A stretch of DNA of 64,000 nt from Pelagicoccus mobilis (lineage in GTDB: Bacteria > Verrucomicrobiota > Verrucomicrobiia > Opitutales > Opitutaceae). Location of the stretch: assembly GCF_016595505.1 (NCBI RefSeq), contig NZ_JAENIL010000011.1, forward strand, positions 62,001 through 126,000, given 5' to 3'. Each line of letters opens with the position of its first letter. Within the stretch, counting starts at the first letter, position 1. Position numbers and translations under genes: made by a program. A model generated the notes under the pieces. The model was not told the DNA's origin and did no database searches. It worked only from the letters and a program-made list of their open reading frames with translations. Of this stretch, positions 1 to 9,677 are shown one piece after another.

Positions 1-659
1 TCGAGGGATATCCCTGTATTTTCTGGAAGGACTATTTTGATCGTGGGCTGGCGGACTTGGGCGGTCAGGATGGCAATGGGATCAAGCCGCTGGTTTGGGC
101 TAGGGGCGCTTTGGCGGGTGGGAAGCCGGACATCGAAGTGCTCAAGGGGGATGACTCTGATCTTTTGATCTACGGTAGCGTGCATGGGATCGCTTCCGCT
201 CCGGGCTATCTGGTGGCGATAAATGACCATGCCACCGAATCGAAGAGCGCCACTGTAGTGACCAAGAACTTACAGCTGCGCGGAAAGAGGTTGAAGTGCT
301 ATGCCTGGTATTCTTATGCGACTGGTCAAAATGTGCGGCCTGATGATGTCGAGTGCGGCTTAGATGGGTCGGTCTCGGTGGGAGCTCCGGCCCGTGGATA
401 TGCGGTTTATGGGCCAGCGGACTTGGCGGCCCCGACGGTGGGAGCTGGAGATTTTTCGAGGGCGGGAGAAAGGGTTGTTTTGACCGTTCGAAATTTGATC
501 GAGGGGGAAGGCTATTCTGTTGAGGCAAGCGCTACGCTTGGGACTGATGCTGTGTGGGAGAAGGTGGGGGAGTTGACAGGTCCGGCTAATGGAGTTGGTT
601 CAATAGAGATTGATTGGGATCCTGATGAAACTGTTTTTTGGAGAGTTGAGTCCTTGTAG
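1..659 (+). CDS. GH13 alpha-amylase, C-terminal part (5' truncated by window edge)
   Basis: Open from the first bases in the frame that begins at base 3, and ending at the TAG at 657-659. The visible start EGYPCIFWKDYF matches the end of the catalytic barrel of bacterial alpha-amylases (usual form YPCVFYGDYY), followed by an all-beta C-terminal domain with SDLLIYGSVHG and GYLVAINDH. The catalytic Asp, Glu and Asp lie upstream, outside the window. The last 70 or so residues look like an extra beta module rather than part of the amylase domain. It would hydrolyse alpha-1,4 glucans; signal peptide and location cannot be judged. It fits the maltodextrin genes at 9.7-20.9 kb. The family call is from memory of motifs. 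Confidence 0.72.
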   Translation, partial: EGYPCIFWKDYFDRGLADLGGQDGNGIKPLVWARGALAGGKPDIEVLKGDDSDLLIYGSVHGIASAPGYLVAINDHATESKSATVVTKNLQLRGKRLKCYAWYSYATGQNVRPDDVECGLDGSVSVGAPARGYAVYGPADLAAPTVGAGDFSRAGERVVLTVRNLIEGEGYSVEASATLGTDAVWEKVGELTGPANGVGSIEIDWDPDETVFWRVESL

Positions 660-700
660 GACTGTTGTGCTTGGCAAGGTGCGACGGGAGATTGGGGCTT

Positions 701-727
701 TGCGGTGCGGCGCGAGCGCCGACCCGA
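701..727 (-). repeat. REP-like palindrome, GTAG type (degenerate)
   Basis: A short GC-rich palindrome around GGCGCGAGCGCC in the gap between the amylase and the FG-GAP gene. It aligns base for base over most of its length with the element at 22674-22705. Read on the minus strand its head is GTCG instead of GTAG. Confidence 0.5.
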
Positions 728-745
728 CAGGCTCGTGTTCTTGAT

Positions 746-3700
746 ATGGCTTTCCGCTGTTTTGTTTTCGGTTTTCTTCTAGCGTGCGTTCCGGCTGCGA
801 GCTTTGCGGAGGCTGTAAGGCTCTCGCCGGTTGAACCGCTTCGAGAGGGGGCGACGCTGTTTGATAAAATTGATTCTAAGGAGTCTGGCATCGTCTTCGA
901 GAGTCGCTTTGAAAATCCGCAACTGTGGGGGAGATTGTGGCGGCAGTATTTTATCGGGTCGATCGGATCGGGGATCGCTCTAGGGGATGTGAATGGCGAT
1001 GGGTTGCCTGATATCTTTTTTGTGGGGAAGGACTCTCCGAATGCCCTGTATCTAAATCGTGGAGACTTTCGTTTCGAGGAAGCGAGCGATAGTTCGGGGA
1101 TCGCTTTACCGAAGGGAATCGGGGCGGGTGTGGCGATGGTGGATATCGAGAGCGATGGCGATTTGGATATCTATGTTTGTTATGTCGGATCTCCGAACCA
1201 GTTGTTTGTGAATGATGGGGAAGGCCGATTTGAGGAGCAGGCAGCGAATCTTGGTCTAGCGATTGAAACGGGGTCGAACGCTCCGTCGTTTTGCGATTAC
1301 GATCGGGACGGGGATTTGGATCTGTATTTGCAGTGCAATTACTTGGAGGACTCGGAGAATCCTGCGGGGATGCCGGACTTTCTTTTTGAGAACCGAGGGG
1401 GACGTTTTGTGGATGTAACGGAAGAGGCAGGCATTCATGGCCTCGGTCAGGGGCATGCTGCGATTTGGTGGGACTTCGATGAGGATGGCTGGCAAGACCT
1501 ATACGTGGCGAATGACTTTACTCCTGATGATCGCCTGTATCGAAACAGCCAAGACGGGACGTTTACGGATGTTTTGAAGGAGAGCTTTCCCTTTGCTCCC
1601 TATTCGGCGATGGGGGCGGATTTGGGGGATTTGAACAACGATGGGCATGTTGACTTCGTGGTGGCGGAGATGAAGCCGCGGGATCGAACTTACTATTTGA
1701 AGACGGTCGGCCCTCTATCGAGTAAGCTGTTCTCGATCGATAAGAACGGTGTCAGCCAATACATGCAGAACGCGATCGTAGCGAACGTGGGGCCTGGCTC
1801 GTTTGCTGATGTTGGGCATCTGACTGGCATGGAGGCTACGGACTGGACTTGGGCTCCGCGGTTGCTGGATCTCGATTGCGATGGGTGGCTAGACGCATTC
1901 TTCACGAATGGGATGGCCCGAGCGTTTCATGATGCCGATTTGGGGGTGAAGGTCGCGAATGCTACGAGTCGACGAATGCAGGTGGCGTTGTACGCGCGGA
2001 GCGCTGCGTTAGAGGAGCGAAATTTGGCGTTCCGAAATTTGGGCGGATTCCAGTTTGAGGAAGTGGGTAAGGCTTGGGGGCTGGACCTGTTGGGGGTGAG
2101 CTTTGCGGCGGGAGCGGCCGACTTGGATCAGGATGGGGATTTGGATCTCGTGGTGGGGAATTGGAAGGGGGAGCCGAGCGTGTATCGAAATCTCTCGGAC
2201 AAAGGGCAACGTCTGGTGGTTCAGCTATCGGGAACTGAGAGTAATCGGTTTGGTTTGGGCGCGAGAGTGACTGCTAAGGCGGGCGAGGAAGTGCAGGTGC
2301 GAGAGCTGACCTCGATGCGTGGATACATGGCAACGGATGAGCCGGCAGTTTTCTTTTCGTTTTCGGAGGCGCGAATGGTGGATGAATTGCGCATCGAATG
2401 GCCGAGCGGAGTTGTGCAGGTGTTAGAAGGTCTCGAGTGCGGGCATCGTTATTCCATTGAGGAAAGAAAATCTGGAACGGGGCGTTCCGAGGGAGCGCGC
2501 TGGTTCTTGCCTTCGAAGATTGCGTTGGATCGAACGGCGTTCGTTCAGGAGAGAAAAAAGGAAGTCGACCGTGACCAAGCTCTTTTGCCTTTTTCCGAAG
2601 ACAGGGAAGGCGCTCCGTTGCTGGTGCGCGATTGGAATGGCGATGGATGGCTGGACTTGATGTTGGGAGGTCCGTCGGGGCAGGAGCTGAGATTGTTTCG
2701 GAATGTCGAAGGAGAGCGTCTTGATCGGATGGATACGAGTTCTTTTGACGAAACGTCTGAGTCTGAGGTAGTGGGGCTGATGCTGGCTGGCGAATCGGTC
2801 TTGGTGACTAGCGGTGGGATAGAGCAGGAGCGAGGGAGCTCCGATTTGCAGGATCGATTGTATCGGCACGCTGACGGGTTCAGCTTTCGCCAAGTGGATG
2901 ATTCCTTGTTGTCGAAGATTGCTCTGGGAACAGGGGACAGCGTTTGGTGGGATTACGATCGGGATGGCGTGGACGAGCTGTTGCAAGCGGGTGGACCGAT
3001 TGCTCGAAGCTACCCGTTGGCGGAGCTGAATCGGGTGTTGGTTGAGGGAGAGCAGGGGTTCGAAGTGGAGTGGAGCGGGTTCGCTCAGGCGTTTTCCCAG
3101 GCTGGGAAAATAGCGGACCTCGAAGTTGTTGGTGGCGAGAAGGGCGCTGGGGAAATGCTTGTGGCAGCATCTCAATTTGGACCGGTGCATCTTTGGTCGG
3201 TGGCGGCGGGAGGAGCGGTGGCTGTTGCGGGAGGTTTGCCGGAGGAGGCTCGGCGTTCGGGGTATTGGTCCTGCGCGAAATCGGGTGATGTAAATGGAGA
3301 TGGGCGAGACGACTTGATTTTGGGAAACCTAGGTTTGAATACCCGTTGGGGAGCGAAGGAAGGGGAGGTGAGCGAGCTCTATTTCAGCAAGGACCCGCTT
3401 GCTTCGCCAAGGCTGTTTCTGGAAGCGACGCGGGAAGGGGAGTCCTCTTATCCGACTGAAACGAGAACGCTGCACCAGATGTATCTGCCGGTAGAGATGG
3501 GGAAGACGGGGAGTTACGAGGAATTTGGGAGATTGACCATGGAGGAGGCGTTCGGTCCAGAGGTCATGGGTGGCTTGGAGAAGGCGGTCTTGGAGGAGAC
3601 GCGCTCGTTGTTGTTGCTTCAAAATGAAAAGGGAGGCTTTGAGACGACAGCTCTTCCGCATGAGGCGCAGGCGGGGCGGATGTTGGATGCTGCGTTTGCG

Positions 3701-3979
3701 GATGTGGATAGCGATGGAGACCTCGATGCGGTCGTGGTTTTGGAACCCTTGTCCCCTCAGCCATGGGTCGCCCTCGCTCCTGACAAGGGGCATCTTTTGT
3801 TGCTCGAGAATGGAGGGGCAGGTGATTTCCGGGCGGTGCTGCCTTGGGAGTCGGGATTGAATGTGAAGACTGGGTCTCCAAAGCGGGTGGATTTCGTGGA
3901 TCTGGATCGGGATGGTAAGAAAGAGTTGCTCGTCTCGGTGAGCGACGGGCCGGTCTTACTCTTTGATCTAGAGGGGTAA
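746..3979 (+). CDS. Secreted FG-GAP/VCBS repeat protein with ASPIC/UnbV domain (CRTAC1-like)
   Basis: 1077 residues. The ATG at 746 starts a good signal peptide (MAFRCFVFGFLLACVPAASFA); an upstream TTG at 665 would put 27 non-signal residues before it. Repeats of the calcium-binding FG-GAP type recur, for example GDVNGDGLPDIFF, ESDGDLDIYV, DYDRDGDLDLYL, and later DVDSDGDLDAVVV and DLDRDGKKELLV. An ASPIC/UnbV domain lies near residues 488-565 (FGLGARVTAK ... ELRIEWPSGVVQ). A second set of repeats fills residues 620-1077. Such proteins form beta-propellers outside the cytoplasm and are often near polysaccharide-use genes, but no enzymatic role is established. It follows the amylase by 86 bases and may be co-transcribed. 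Confidence 0.85.
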   Translation: MAFRCFVFGFLLACVPAASFAEAVRLSPVEPLREGATLFDKIDSKESGIVFESRFENPQLWGRLWRQYFIGSIGSGIALGDVNGDGLPDIFFVGKDSPNALYLNRGDFRFEEASDSSGIALPKGIGAGVAMVDIESDGDLDIYVCYVGSPNQLFVNDGEGRFEEQAANLGLAIETGSNAPSFCDYDRDGDLDLYLQCNYLEDSENPAGMPDFLFENRGGRFVDVTEEAGIHGLGQGHAAIWWDFDEDGWQDLYVANDFTPDDRLYRNSQDGTFTDVLKESFPFAPYSAMGADLGDLNNDGHVDFVVAEMKPRDRTYYLKTVGPLSSKLFSIDKNGVSQYMQNAIVANVGPGSFADVGHLTGMEATDWTWAPRLLDLDCDGWLDAFFTNGMARAFHDADLGVKVANATSRRMQVALYARSAALEERNLAFRNLGGFQFEEVGKAWGLDLLGVSFAAGAADLDQDGDLDLVVGNWKGEPSVYRNLSDKGQRLVVQLSGTESNRFGLGARVTAKAGEEVQVRELTSMRGYMATDEPAVFFSFSEARMVDELRIEWPSGVVQVLEGLECGHRYSIEERKSGTGRSEGARWFLPSKIALDRTAFVQERKKEVDRDQALLPFSEDREGAPLLVRDWNGDGWLDLMLGGPSGQELRLFRNVEGERLDRMDTSSFDETSESEVVGLMLAGESVLVTSGGIEQERGSSDLQDRLYRHADGFSFRQVDDSLLSKIALGTGDSVWWDYDRDGVDELLQAGGPIARSYPLAELNRVLVEGEQGFEVEWSGFAQAFSQAGKIADLEVVGGEKGAGEMLVAASQFGPVHLWSVAAGGAVAVAGGLPEEARRSGYWSCAKSGDVNGDGRDDLILGNLGLNTRWGAKEGEVSELYFSKDPLASPRLFLEATREGESSYPTETRTLHQMYLPVEMGKTGSYEEFGRLTMEEAFGPEVMGGLEKAVLEETRSLLLLQNEKGGFETTALPHEAQAGRMLDAAFADVDSDGDLDAVVVLEPLSPQPWVALAPDKGHLLLLENGGAGDFRAVLPWESGLNVKTGSPKRVDFVDLDRDGKKELLVSVSDGPVLLFDLEG

Positions 3980-4012
3980 ATGCTTGGGCAGAACGTGTCT
4001 TCGAAAAATAAC

Positions 4013-4040
4013 TCAATTGAAAGGGAAGCGTTTCAATTGA
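4013..4040. promoter_or_regulatory. Operator-like inverted repeat upstream of the xylanase gene
   Basis: TCAATTGAAA at 4013-4022 and TTTCAATTGA at 4031-4040 form a perfect 10-base inverted repeat with an 8-base spacer. Overlapping it, GAAGCGTTTC at 4025-4034 is one base away from the GAAACGTTTC core typical of LacI-family operators. It lies 76-103 bases before the xylanase start, where a regulator of the xylanase-sulfatase unit would bind. No regulator has been tied to it. Confidence 0.55.
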
Positions 4041-4115
4041 TGATTTAAGCGTGATTGAGGTAGATTCCCTGCAAGCCGAATCAGTCCCCCACACGATCCG
4101 GCTTTCTACCCAAAA

Positions 4116-6350
4116 ATGAGATCTTTCGTATCAGCCTTACTTCTGCTTTTCGTGGCCGCTAGCGTGTGCGGTCGCACGGAATTGCCTGCAGGGGGGACTC
4201 TGGTGGCGAAGTACGAGTCTGGCATGAACATCGGTTTCTGGAGGGGCTCGTTCGAGGGGGAACCGGTGGGGGACTACGAGGAGGTTGCGGCTGATCACCC
4301 GGATTTTGATGTAGCGCTTCGGATTACGGTGCATAACCCGTCTGGCAATTTTTGGACGGGCGGGGGGCGAGTGCCGATAAATGCTAGCGCCTCCAAGGGC
4401 GATGTCGGCCTGGTGCGAGTCTATATTCGTACGATCAAGACTCTCGCCGAAATTGGGACTGCGGTAAGCACGGTTTTTGTTCAGGGGCCGCAGAATGAAA
4501 AGTCTGTGGTGCGGTCCGTAACTTCCGATAAGGAGTGGTCCGAGTTTTTGATTCCCTTCGAGTTTGCGGAGAATTACGGCGTTGGAGAGGTCGCTCTCAA
4601 CTTCGGGATGGGGGCCGGACGCCATGCCCAGACCTACGAGCTGGCGGGATTCGAGGTGTACCACTACGGCACGTCCTTGAGTGTGGATGACCTGCCGGAA
4701 ACTGCATTGACTTATCCTGGACGGGAACTGGATGCGACGTGGCGGATTGCGGCTGCGGAGCGGATCGAGCAGCACCGAAAAGGGGACTTTACGCTCAAGG
4801 TCGTCGATGCTGACGGAGCGAGCATTCCTTTCGCCCGTATCCAAAGTGAAATGACGCGGCATGCCTTTGAGTTTGGGAGCGCGTTTTCGACGTTCGCGAT
4901 TACGGAAGATTCGTCGAACGGGGAGATGCTTCGCCAAAAGACGGTGGAGCTCTTTAACTCGGGTGGTCCTTTTAATCACATGAAGTGGAAAGCTTGGGCC
5001 GGTGATTTTGGTCCGAGTTGGACCGAGGAAAAACTGATTGAAGCCTTATCGTGGGCGAAGGGGCAGGGCTTGAGCTTGCGGGGGCATGTTTTGGTCTGGC
5101 CAGGAAGGAGTCACCTTCCGAAGAGCATCCAGGATTTGATTCCTGAAGATCCTGCGGGAGCGGATCCATCGATCAAGCAGCTTGCGATAGATCACATCGA
5201 CGCGATTACGACGGCGACCAAGGATTATGTGACGGAGTGGGATGTATTGAACGAGCCATACGACAATCATGTCCTGATGGATGCTTTTGGCAAAGAAGTG
5301 ATGGTCGATTGGTTTGAGCGCGCTCGTCTGAATCTGCCAGAGCATGCTTTGTATCTGAACGACTATAATATCCTCTCCACGAATACAGCTCACCAAAACC
5401 ACTACGAAGAGACTGTTCGGTACCTGTTGGACAATGGCGCTCCGATCACTGGCATGGGAATGCAGGGGCACTATGGATCGTCGCCAACGGGAATCCCTGA
5501 TGTAGAGGATGCCTTGAAGCGATACACGACCGCTTTTCCTGAGCTCGATCTGCGGGTGACTGAGTTCACCGTGGATACGAAGGACGAGCAATTGCAGGCG
5601 GACTACTTGCGGGACTATTACACCCTGTTGTTCAGCTATCCGCAGGTGGTCGGGATTCAGCAATGGGGATTTTGGTCGAACAGCCCTGACGCGACCAAGA
5701 CGATGTACGACCACGAATGGAGGGAGAAACCGAGTGGAGCGGCTTACAGGAAACTCGTCTTCGATGATTGGTGGACTTCATTTACTGGATACACGTCTCG
5801 TGCCGGGAGCATGGCGAATCGAGGTTTTTATGGCGACTACGAGGCTCTTGTTACGGTGGGCGGGGTCGACTATTCCCTCAGCTTTGAGCATAGCGTGGAT
5901 GGGGCGGAGATCGTGTTGAGTTTGCCAGTCAGTCTTGTTGGCGAGTCCGGTGGCTACGATGCTTGGGCGACGGCGACGTTTACAGCGGATCAACTGGCTG
6001 ACGCCGAACTGAGTGGCCCGAGCGGAGATGTGGACGGGGACGGATTGTCCAACCAGATCGAATACGTGTTCCAGCTCGATAGTGGAACGCGCGAAGCGGG
6101 GCCTTTTCAGTCTCTCGCGTTCGATGAAGTGTCGGGAGCCTTTTTCGTTGAGCACAAGTGGCCGCATGCAGGTTCTCCGCTTGCCCTCCAGTTTGAAACT
6201 TCGACAGACCTTACTACCTGGCATCCGGCGGTGGTTCAAGACGAGGTCACTGGTTTTGAGGAATATCTCTTAGTAAATAGCAAAATCACCCATCCTTCCG
6301 AAAAAGAACCCGTTCAGTTTTTGCGTTTTCGGGTTTTGGAGGATAGATAG
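4116..6350 (+). CDS. GH10 endo-1,4-beta-xylanase, secreted, multidomain
   Basis: 744 residues, cleaving internal beta-1,4 bonds of xylan. The ATG starts a signal peptide (MRSFVSALLLLFVAASVCG). Residues 21-195 look like an N-terminal carbohydrate-binding or jelly-roll module. The GH10 barrel starts near 210 with the usual lead-in (FTLKVVDADGASIPFARI, then RHAFEFGSAF). Its acid/base Glu is E380 in WDVLNEPYDN and its nucleophile Glu is E483 in LRVTEFTVD. GHVLVWPG and QQWGFWS are further GH10 signatures. Near residue 637 a Ca-binding motif (DVDGDGLSNQIEYVF) begins a C-terminal extension common in verrucomicrobial secreted enzymes. It heads a likely operon with two sulfatases 41 and 11 bases apart, suggesting a sulfated xylan-type substrate. 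Confidence 0.93.
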   Translation: MRSFVSALLLLFVAASVCGRTELPAGGTLVAKYESGMNIGFWRGSFEGEPVGDYEEVAADHPDFDVALRITVHNPSGNFWTGGGRVPINASASKGDVGLVRVYIRTIKTLAEIGTAVSTVFVQGPQNEKSVVRSVTSDKEWSEFLIPFEFAENYGVGEVALNFGMGAGRHAQTYELAGFEVYHYGTSLSVDDLPETALTYPGRELDATWRIAAAERIEQHRKGDFTLKVVDADGASIPFARIQSEMTRHAFEFGSAFSTFAITEDSSNGEMLRQKTVELFNSGGPFNHMKWKAWAGDFGPSWTEEKLIEALSWAKGQGLSLRGHVLVWPGRSHLPKSIQDLIPEDPAGADPSIKQLAIDHIDAITTATKDYVTEWDVLNEPYDNHVLMDAFGKEVMVDWFERARLNLPEHALYLNDYNILSTNTAHQNHYEETVRYLLDNGAPITGMGMQGHYGSSPTGIPDVEDALKRYTTAFPELDLRVTEFTVDTKDEQLQADYLRDYYTLLFSYPQVVGIQQWGFWSNSPDATKTMYDHEWREKPSGAAYRKLVFDDWWTSFTGYTSRAGSMANRGFYGDYEALVTVGGVDYSLSFEHSVDGAEIVLSLPVSLVGESGGYDAWATATFTADQLADAELSGPSGDVDGDGLSNQIEYVFQLDSGTREAGPFQSLAFDEVSGAFFVEHKWPHAGSPLALQFETSTDLTTWHPAVVQDEVTGFEEYLLVNSKITHPSEKEPVQFLRFRVLEDR

Positions 6351-6391
6351 AGTCTAAACGCCTTTACCCGCTTTCGAAATTTAGCACCCGA

Positions 6392-7984
6392 ATGAAAAAC
6401 AACATATCCAAAATCCTTGCGCTACTGGTAGCGTTTTCAGCGATCGTTTTTGCAAAAGCGGAAGAGCGACCGCCAAACATCATCTTCTTCATCGCCGATG
6501 ACATGTATCCGGAGATGTTCAATTGCCTAGGCGAAGGGGAAGACCTTTACCTGACTCCGAATCTTGATCGGCTTGCTGAGGAAGGGACTGTGATGGTGAA
6601 TCAGAATGTGGTTTCGCCGGTGTGCACGCCGAGTCGCTATAACTGTATGACAGGGCAGTATGCGAGCCGGGCGACAAATCGTGAATTCGTGCAGAAGACC
6701 GCGGACCAAGGGAATCAAACGGTAATCCAGTGGAATACTTTTGTGGTGCCCGGCCAGAAGATACTTCCACATTATCTAAAGGAAGCTGGCTACAAGACGG
6801 GAATGGTTGGCAAGAACCACGTGATAGGTGTCAAGAACCTGTATCGATTCCCTGACTACTGGGCTGATCCTAAGGAGCCTGCCGTTGCTGAGAAGGTTAT
6901 CGAAAACTACGAAAAGACCCGTCAATCGATTCTGGATGCAGGTTTCGACTATGCGGAGAGCATTTACTTTGATAACCCGAACTTTATTGGATTGGGCCAG
7001 CTCGCGGTCCAAAACATGGATTGGATCGCTCAGGGAGGGGTCGAGTTCATCGATCAGAATGCGGAAGACCCGTTCTTTTTGTATTTCGCGACGACCATTC
7101 CGCATGCTCCGTCTGAGCCGGATCGCGCATGGAAAGCGGACCCATTGATCACCGCGATGGGGTATCTTCCCTCCGAACCTGATGTTTTGCCGGCTCGCGA
7201 GACCTTGACCCCTCGAGTTGAGGCGGCAGGTGTGAAAGGCCCCAACAAGGAGATCGTCTTATGGCTCGATGACGCGATTGGCGCTTTGCTTGATAAGCTC
7301 GAGGAGAAAGACATTCTCGATAATACCGTGATCTTTTTCTTCAACGACCATGGCCAGAACGCGAAGGGCACACTCTACCAAGGAGGCACGGAAACGCCGC
7401 TTATCGTATGGAAAAGTGGTGGTTTTGAAGTGGGGAATGAGAGTGAGGCTTACATTCAGAATATCGACTTCGCTCCAACGATTCTCGATATTGCAGGAGC
7501 GGATTATCCGGTTGAGGACTTCGATGGGCGATCGTTCAAAGGCGTGCTCGATGCGAAGACAAAGGAGTCACGTAAGTCGACGTATCATGAGCTAGGATAC
7601 GCACGGGCCGTTGTGATGGATGGATTGAAGTACTATGCGATTCGCTATCCCGAGTTCGCGGAAACGCGTTCAACTGAAGAACGGGCTGCTGTTCTCAAGG
7701 AGTACAATGATGGACGGCGTATGAGGAAAATGGAGATTGTTAATTATGACCCAGCGGCTCCTTACAGTCACTTCTCGATCGTTCCAGGCGGGCAGTCTGC
7801 CGAAAACAGGAGTTACGGAAAGAAGCCTGCCTATTTCGAGATCGACCAACTCTACGATCTTAATACGGATCCTGGCGAAACGGTGAACCTAGCGAACAAT
7901 CCAGAATACGCGAGTCGCCTCAAGGCTCTGAAGGCTGAGCTACAGACGTATATCGACGATCTGCCCGGCGACTTCAATCTCTAG
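6392..7984 (+). CDS. Secreted S1-family sulfatase
   Basis: 530 residues. MKNNISKILALLVAFSAIVFAKA is a signal peptide. NIIFFIADDM gives the first metal-binding Asp pair. C78 in VCTPSRYNCMTG is the C-x-P-S-R site that a maturase turns into formylglycine, so this is a Cys-type sulfatase. FFFNDHGQNAKG provides later metal ligands and TLYQGGTETPLIVW the usual downstream motif. It would remove sulfate esters from polysaccharide or glycan outside the cytoplasm; the substrate cannot be read from sequence. It sits between the GH10 xylanase and a second, clearly different sulfatase. The maturing enzyme is not in this window. Confidence 0.93.
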   Translation: MKNNISKILALLVAFSAIVFAKAEERPPNIIFFIADDMYPEMFNCLGEGEDLYLTPNLDRLAEEGTVMVNQNVVSPVCTPSRYNCMTGQYASRATNREFVQKTADQGNQTVIQWNTFVVPGQKILPHYLKEAGYKTGMVGKNHVIGVKNLYRFPDYWADPKEPAVAEKVIENYEKTRQSILDAGFDYAESIYFDNPNFIGLGQLAVQNMDWIAQGGVEFIDQNAEDPFFLYFATTIPHAPSEPDRAWKADPLITAMGYLPSEPDVLPARETLTPRVEAAGVKGPNKEIVLWLDDAIGALLDKLEEKDILDNTVIFFFNDHGQNAKGTLYQGGTETPLIVWKSGGFEVGNESEAYIQNIDFAPTILDIAGADYPVEDFDGRSFKGVLDAKTKESRKSTYHELGYARAVVMDGLKYYAIRYPEFAETRSTEERAAVLKEYNDGRRMRKMEIVNYDPAAPYSHFSIVPGGQSAENRSYGKKPAYFEIDQLYDLNTDPGETVNLANNPEYASRLKALKAELQTYIDDLPGDFNL

Positions 7985-7995
7985 CTCTTTGATCG

Positions 7996-9540
7996 ATGAT
8001 TCGAGTTCTCAGGTTTTCGACTTTTGCCCTTGGTCTTGTATTGGCGGCCTGTCTACAAGCTGAAGGGCGCAAAAACGTTCTCTTTATCGCGGTCGATGAC
8101 CTGAAGCCGAGTTTTGGTTGTTATGGTGACGAGCGGGCGATCACTCCGAACATTGATGCGTTGGCCTCGCAGGGGACCCTGTTCTCTCGGGCTTACTGTC
8201 AGCAGGCGGTTTGCGGTCCTTCTCGAGCGAGCATCATGACAGGGCTTCGACCTGATCGGACTCAGGTCTGGGATTTGAAGACGCGGATGCGTGACCGGAA
8301 TCCCGATGTGTTGACCTTGCCGCAGCATTTTCGGGATTTGGGGTATACGACTGCTGGATACGGGAAGATCTTTGATACGCGTTGCGTGGACAAGAAGCTC
8401 GATGAGCCATCCTGGTCTCAGCCGTTCAAGCTAGGTTACCAGCTGCCGTATCCGGAGGGAGTAGAAGGACCGTTGATGGCAGCTTTTCAAGATCCGGAAA
8501 CGCGTCGTCTGATCGAGGAGGCCAATGCGAAGGGAGTGACCGCTTATGGGGAGGTGAAAGAATATCTTCTCGAGCGGGAAGCCTGGCCTGTGGTCGAGTC
8601 TGCCGATGTGCCCGATGAGGCCTATGTCGATTCTGCGATTGTCGAGGCAGGGAAGAGAAGTTTGCGAGCGTTCAAGAGGACAGGAGAGCCCTTCTTTCTT
8701 GCGGTCGGTTTAAAGAAACCTCACTTGCCGTTCATCGCTCCCACAAAGTATTGGGAAATGTATGACAGGGAGGATTTCGAGATTCACCCTTATCAGAAGC
8801 GTTCGCAAAATGGAGTTAAGGAAGCGTACCATAGTTCGGGCGAGTTGACTTCTTACAATGGTGTTCCGAAATTCGATAGCTATTCGGATGATGCGAGCGA
8901 TTGGATGCCTGAGGAAAAGCAGTTGGAGTTGATCCATGGATACTATGCCTGTGTTTCGTATATCGATGCCTTGATCGGCGGGCTGCTGGAGGAGTTGGAT
9001 TCATTGGGGCTTCGCGAGGATACGGTGATCGTACTTTGGGGCGATCATGGCTGGCATCTCGGAGACCATGGGCTTTGGTGTAAGCACTCGAACTTCGAGC
9101 AGGCGACTCGAGTGCCGCTGATTTTTTCTGCTCCAGGTTTGCCGAAGGGGCAGGTAGCGGGAGGTCCCGTGGAGTTTGTAGATGTGTTTCCGACGCTTTG
9201 TGACCTTGCGGGAGTGACGATTCCTGCCGCACCGGAAGGGCTTAGTCTCGTTTCCATGATGGAGGATCCGAAGGGGCAGGTGAAAGATTTCGCGGTTAGC
9301 CAATGGCCGAACGGGAAGAACGGAATGGGCTATGCCGTGAGGGACGAACGTTACCGCTACGTCGAATGGTTTAGGGCTGGCAATACGAACGATCGGTACA
9401 ACAAGAAGTCGGTGGTGAGTCGCGAGCTCTATGACTACGAAAAGGATCCTATGGAGACGGTGAATGTAGTGGACGACCCGGAGTACGCAGCGGTTGTACG
9501 GCAGATGAAGCAGCGGATGCGATCGTTGTTTGCGAACTAG
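7996..9540 (+). CDS. Secreted S1-family sulfatase, iduronate-2-sulfatase-like
   Basis: 514 residues. The signal peptide contains LGLVLAAC followed by LQAEG, so either ordinary secretion or a lipoprotein is possible. NVLFIAVDDLKPSFGCYGD and C73 in VCGPSRASIMTG are the metal site and the formylglycine Cys. LWGDHGWHLGDHGLWCKHSNFEQATRVP is longer than can be quoted in full but its parts GWHLGDHG and ATRVPLIF are hallmarks of the iduronate-2-sulfatase-like subgroup, which desulfates uronic acids or related sugars. It starts 11 bases after the previous sulfatase and is surely co-transcribed. Subgroup assignment is from motif memory, and the true substrate is unknown. Confidence 0.92.
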   Translation: MIRVLRFSTFALGLVLAACLQAEGRKNVLFIAVDDLKPSFGCYGDERAITPNIDALASQGTLFSRAYCQQAVCGPSRASIMTGLRPDRTQVWDLKTRMRDRNPDVLTLPQHFRDLGYTTAGYGKIFDTRCVDKKLDEPSWSQPFKLGYQLPYPEGVEGPLMAAFQDPETRRLIEEANAKGVTAYGEVKEYLLEREAWPVVESADVPDEAYVDSAIVEAGKRSLRAFKRTGEPFFLAVGLKKPHLPFIAPTKYWEMYDREDFEIHPYQKRSQNGVKEAYHSSGELTSYNGVPKFDSYSDDASDWMPEEKQLELIHGYYACVSYIDALIGGLLEELDSLGLREDTVIVLWGDHGWHLGDHGLWCKHSNFEQATRVPLIFSAPGLPKGQVAGGPVEFVDVFPTLCDLAGVTIPAAPEGLSLVSMMEDPKGQVKDFAVSQWPNGKNGMGYAVRDERYRYVEWFRAGNTNDRYNKKSVVSRELYDYEKDPMETVNVVDDPEYAAVVRQMKQRMRSLFAN

Positions 9541-9594
9541 GTTTTAAGTTTTTTGCCTTGGCTTTGGGATTGTCAGGGTCTCGCATTGCTCGAC

Positions 9595-9621
9595 GTAGGG
9601 TTCGGTACGGCGAAGCTGACC
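9595..9621 (+). repeat. REP-like palindrome, GTAG type (degenerate)
   Basis: GTAG head at 9595-9598 followed by a short imperfect palindrome (TTCG, six bases, CGAA). It contains CGGTACGGCG, which it shares with the element at 22674-22705. It lies between the convergent sulfatase and regulator genes. Confidence 0.45.
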
Positions 9622-9652
9622 TGAGGGGGGGGAATTCGGATCTAGGCTCCAC

Positions 9653-9677
9653 GGCAACGACGGAGCGTTGCCCTCCT
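9653..9677 (-). repeat. REP element, GGAG type (copy 1 of 3)
   Basis: Core GGCAACGACGGAGCGTTGCC followed by CTCCT, identical over 25 bases to the copies at 31644-31668 and 37621-37645. On the minus strand it reads GGAG head plus palindrome. Its last two bases overlap the stop codon of the regulator gene, so it can also act as the end of that transcript. Confidence 0.85.

Noticed and set aside
665-745. TTG start at 665 for the FG-GAP protein
   Set aside because: It would place 27 residues encoded by a REP-like palindrome ahead of a clean signal peptide.
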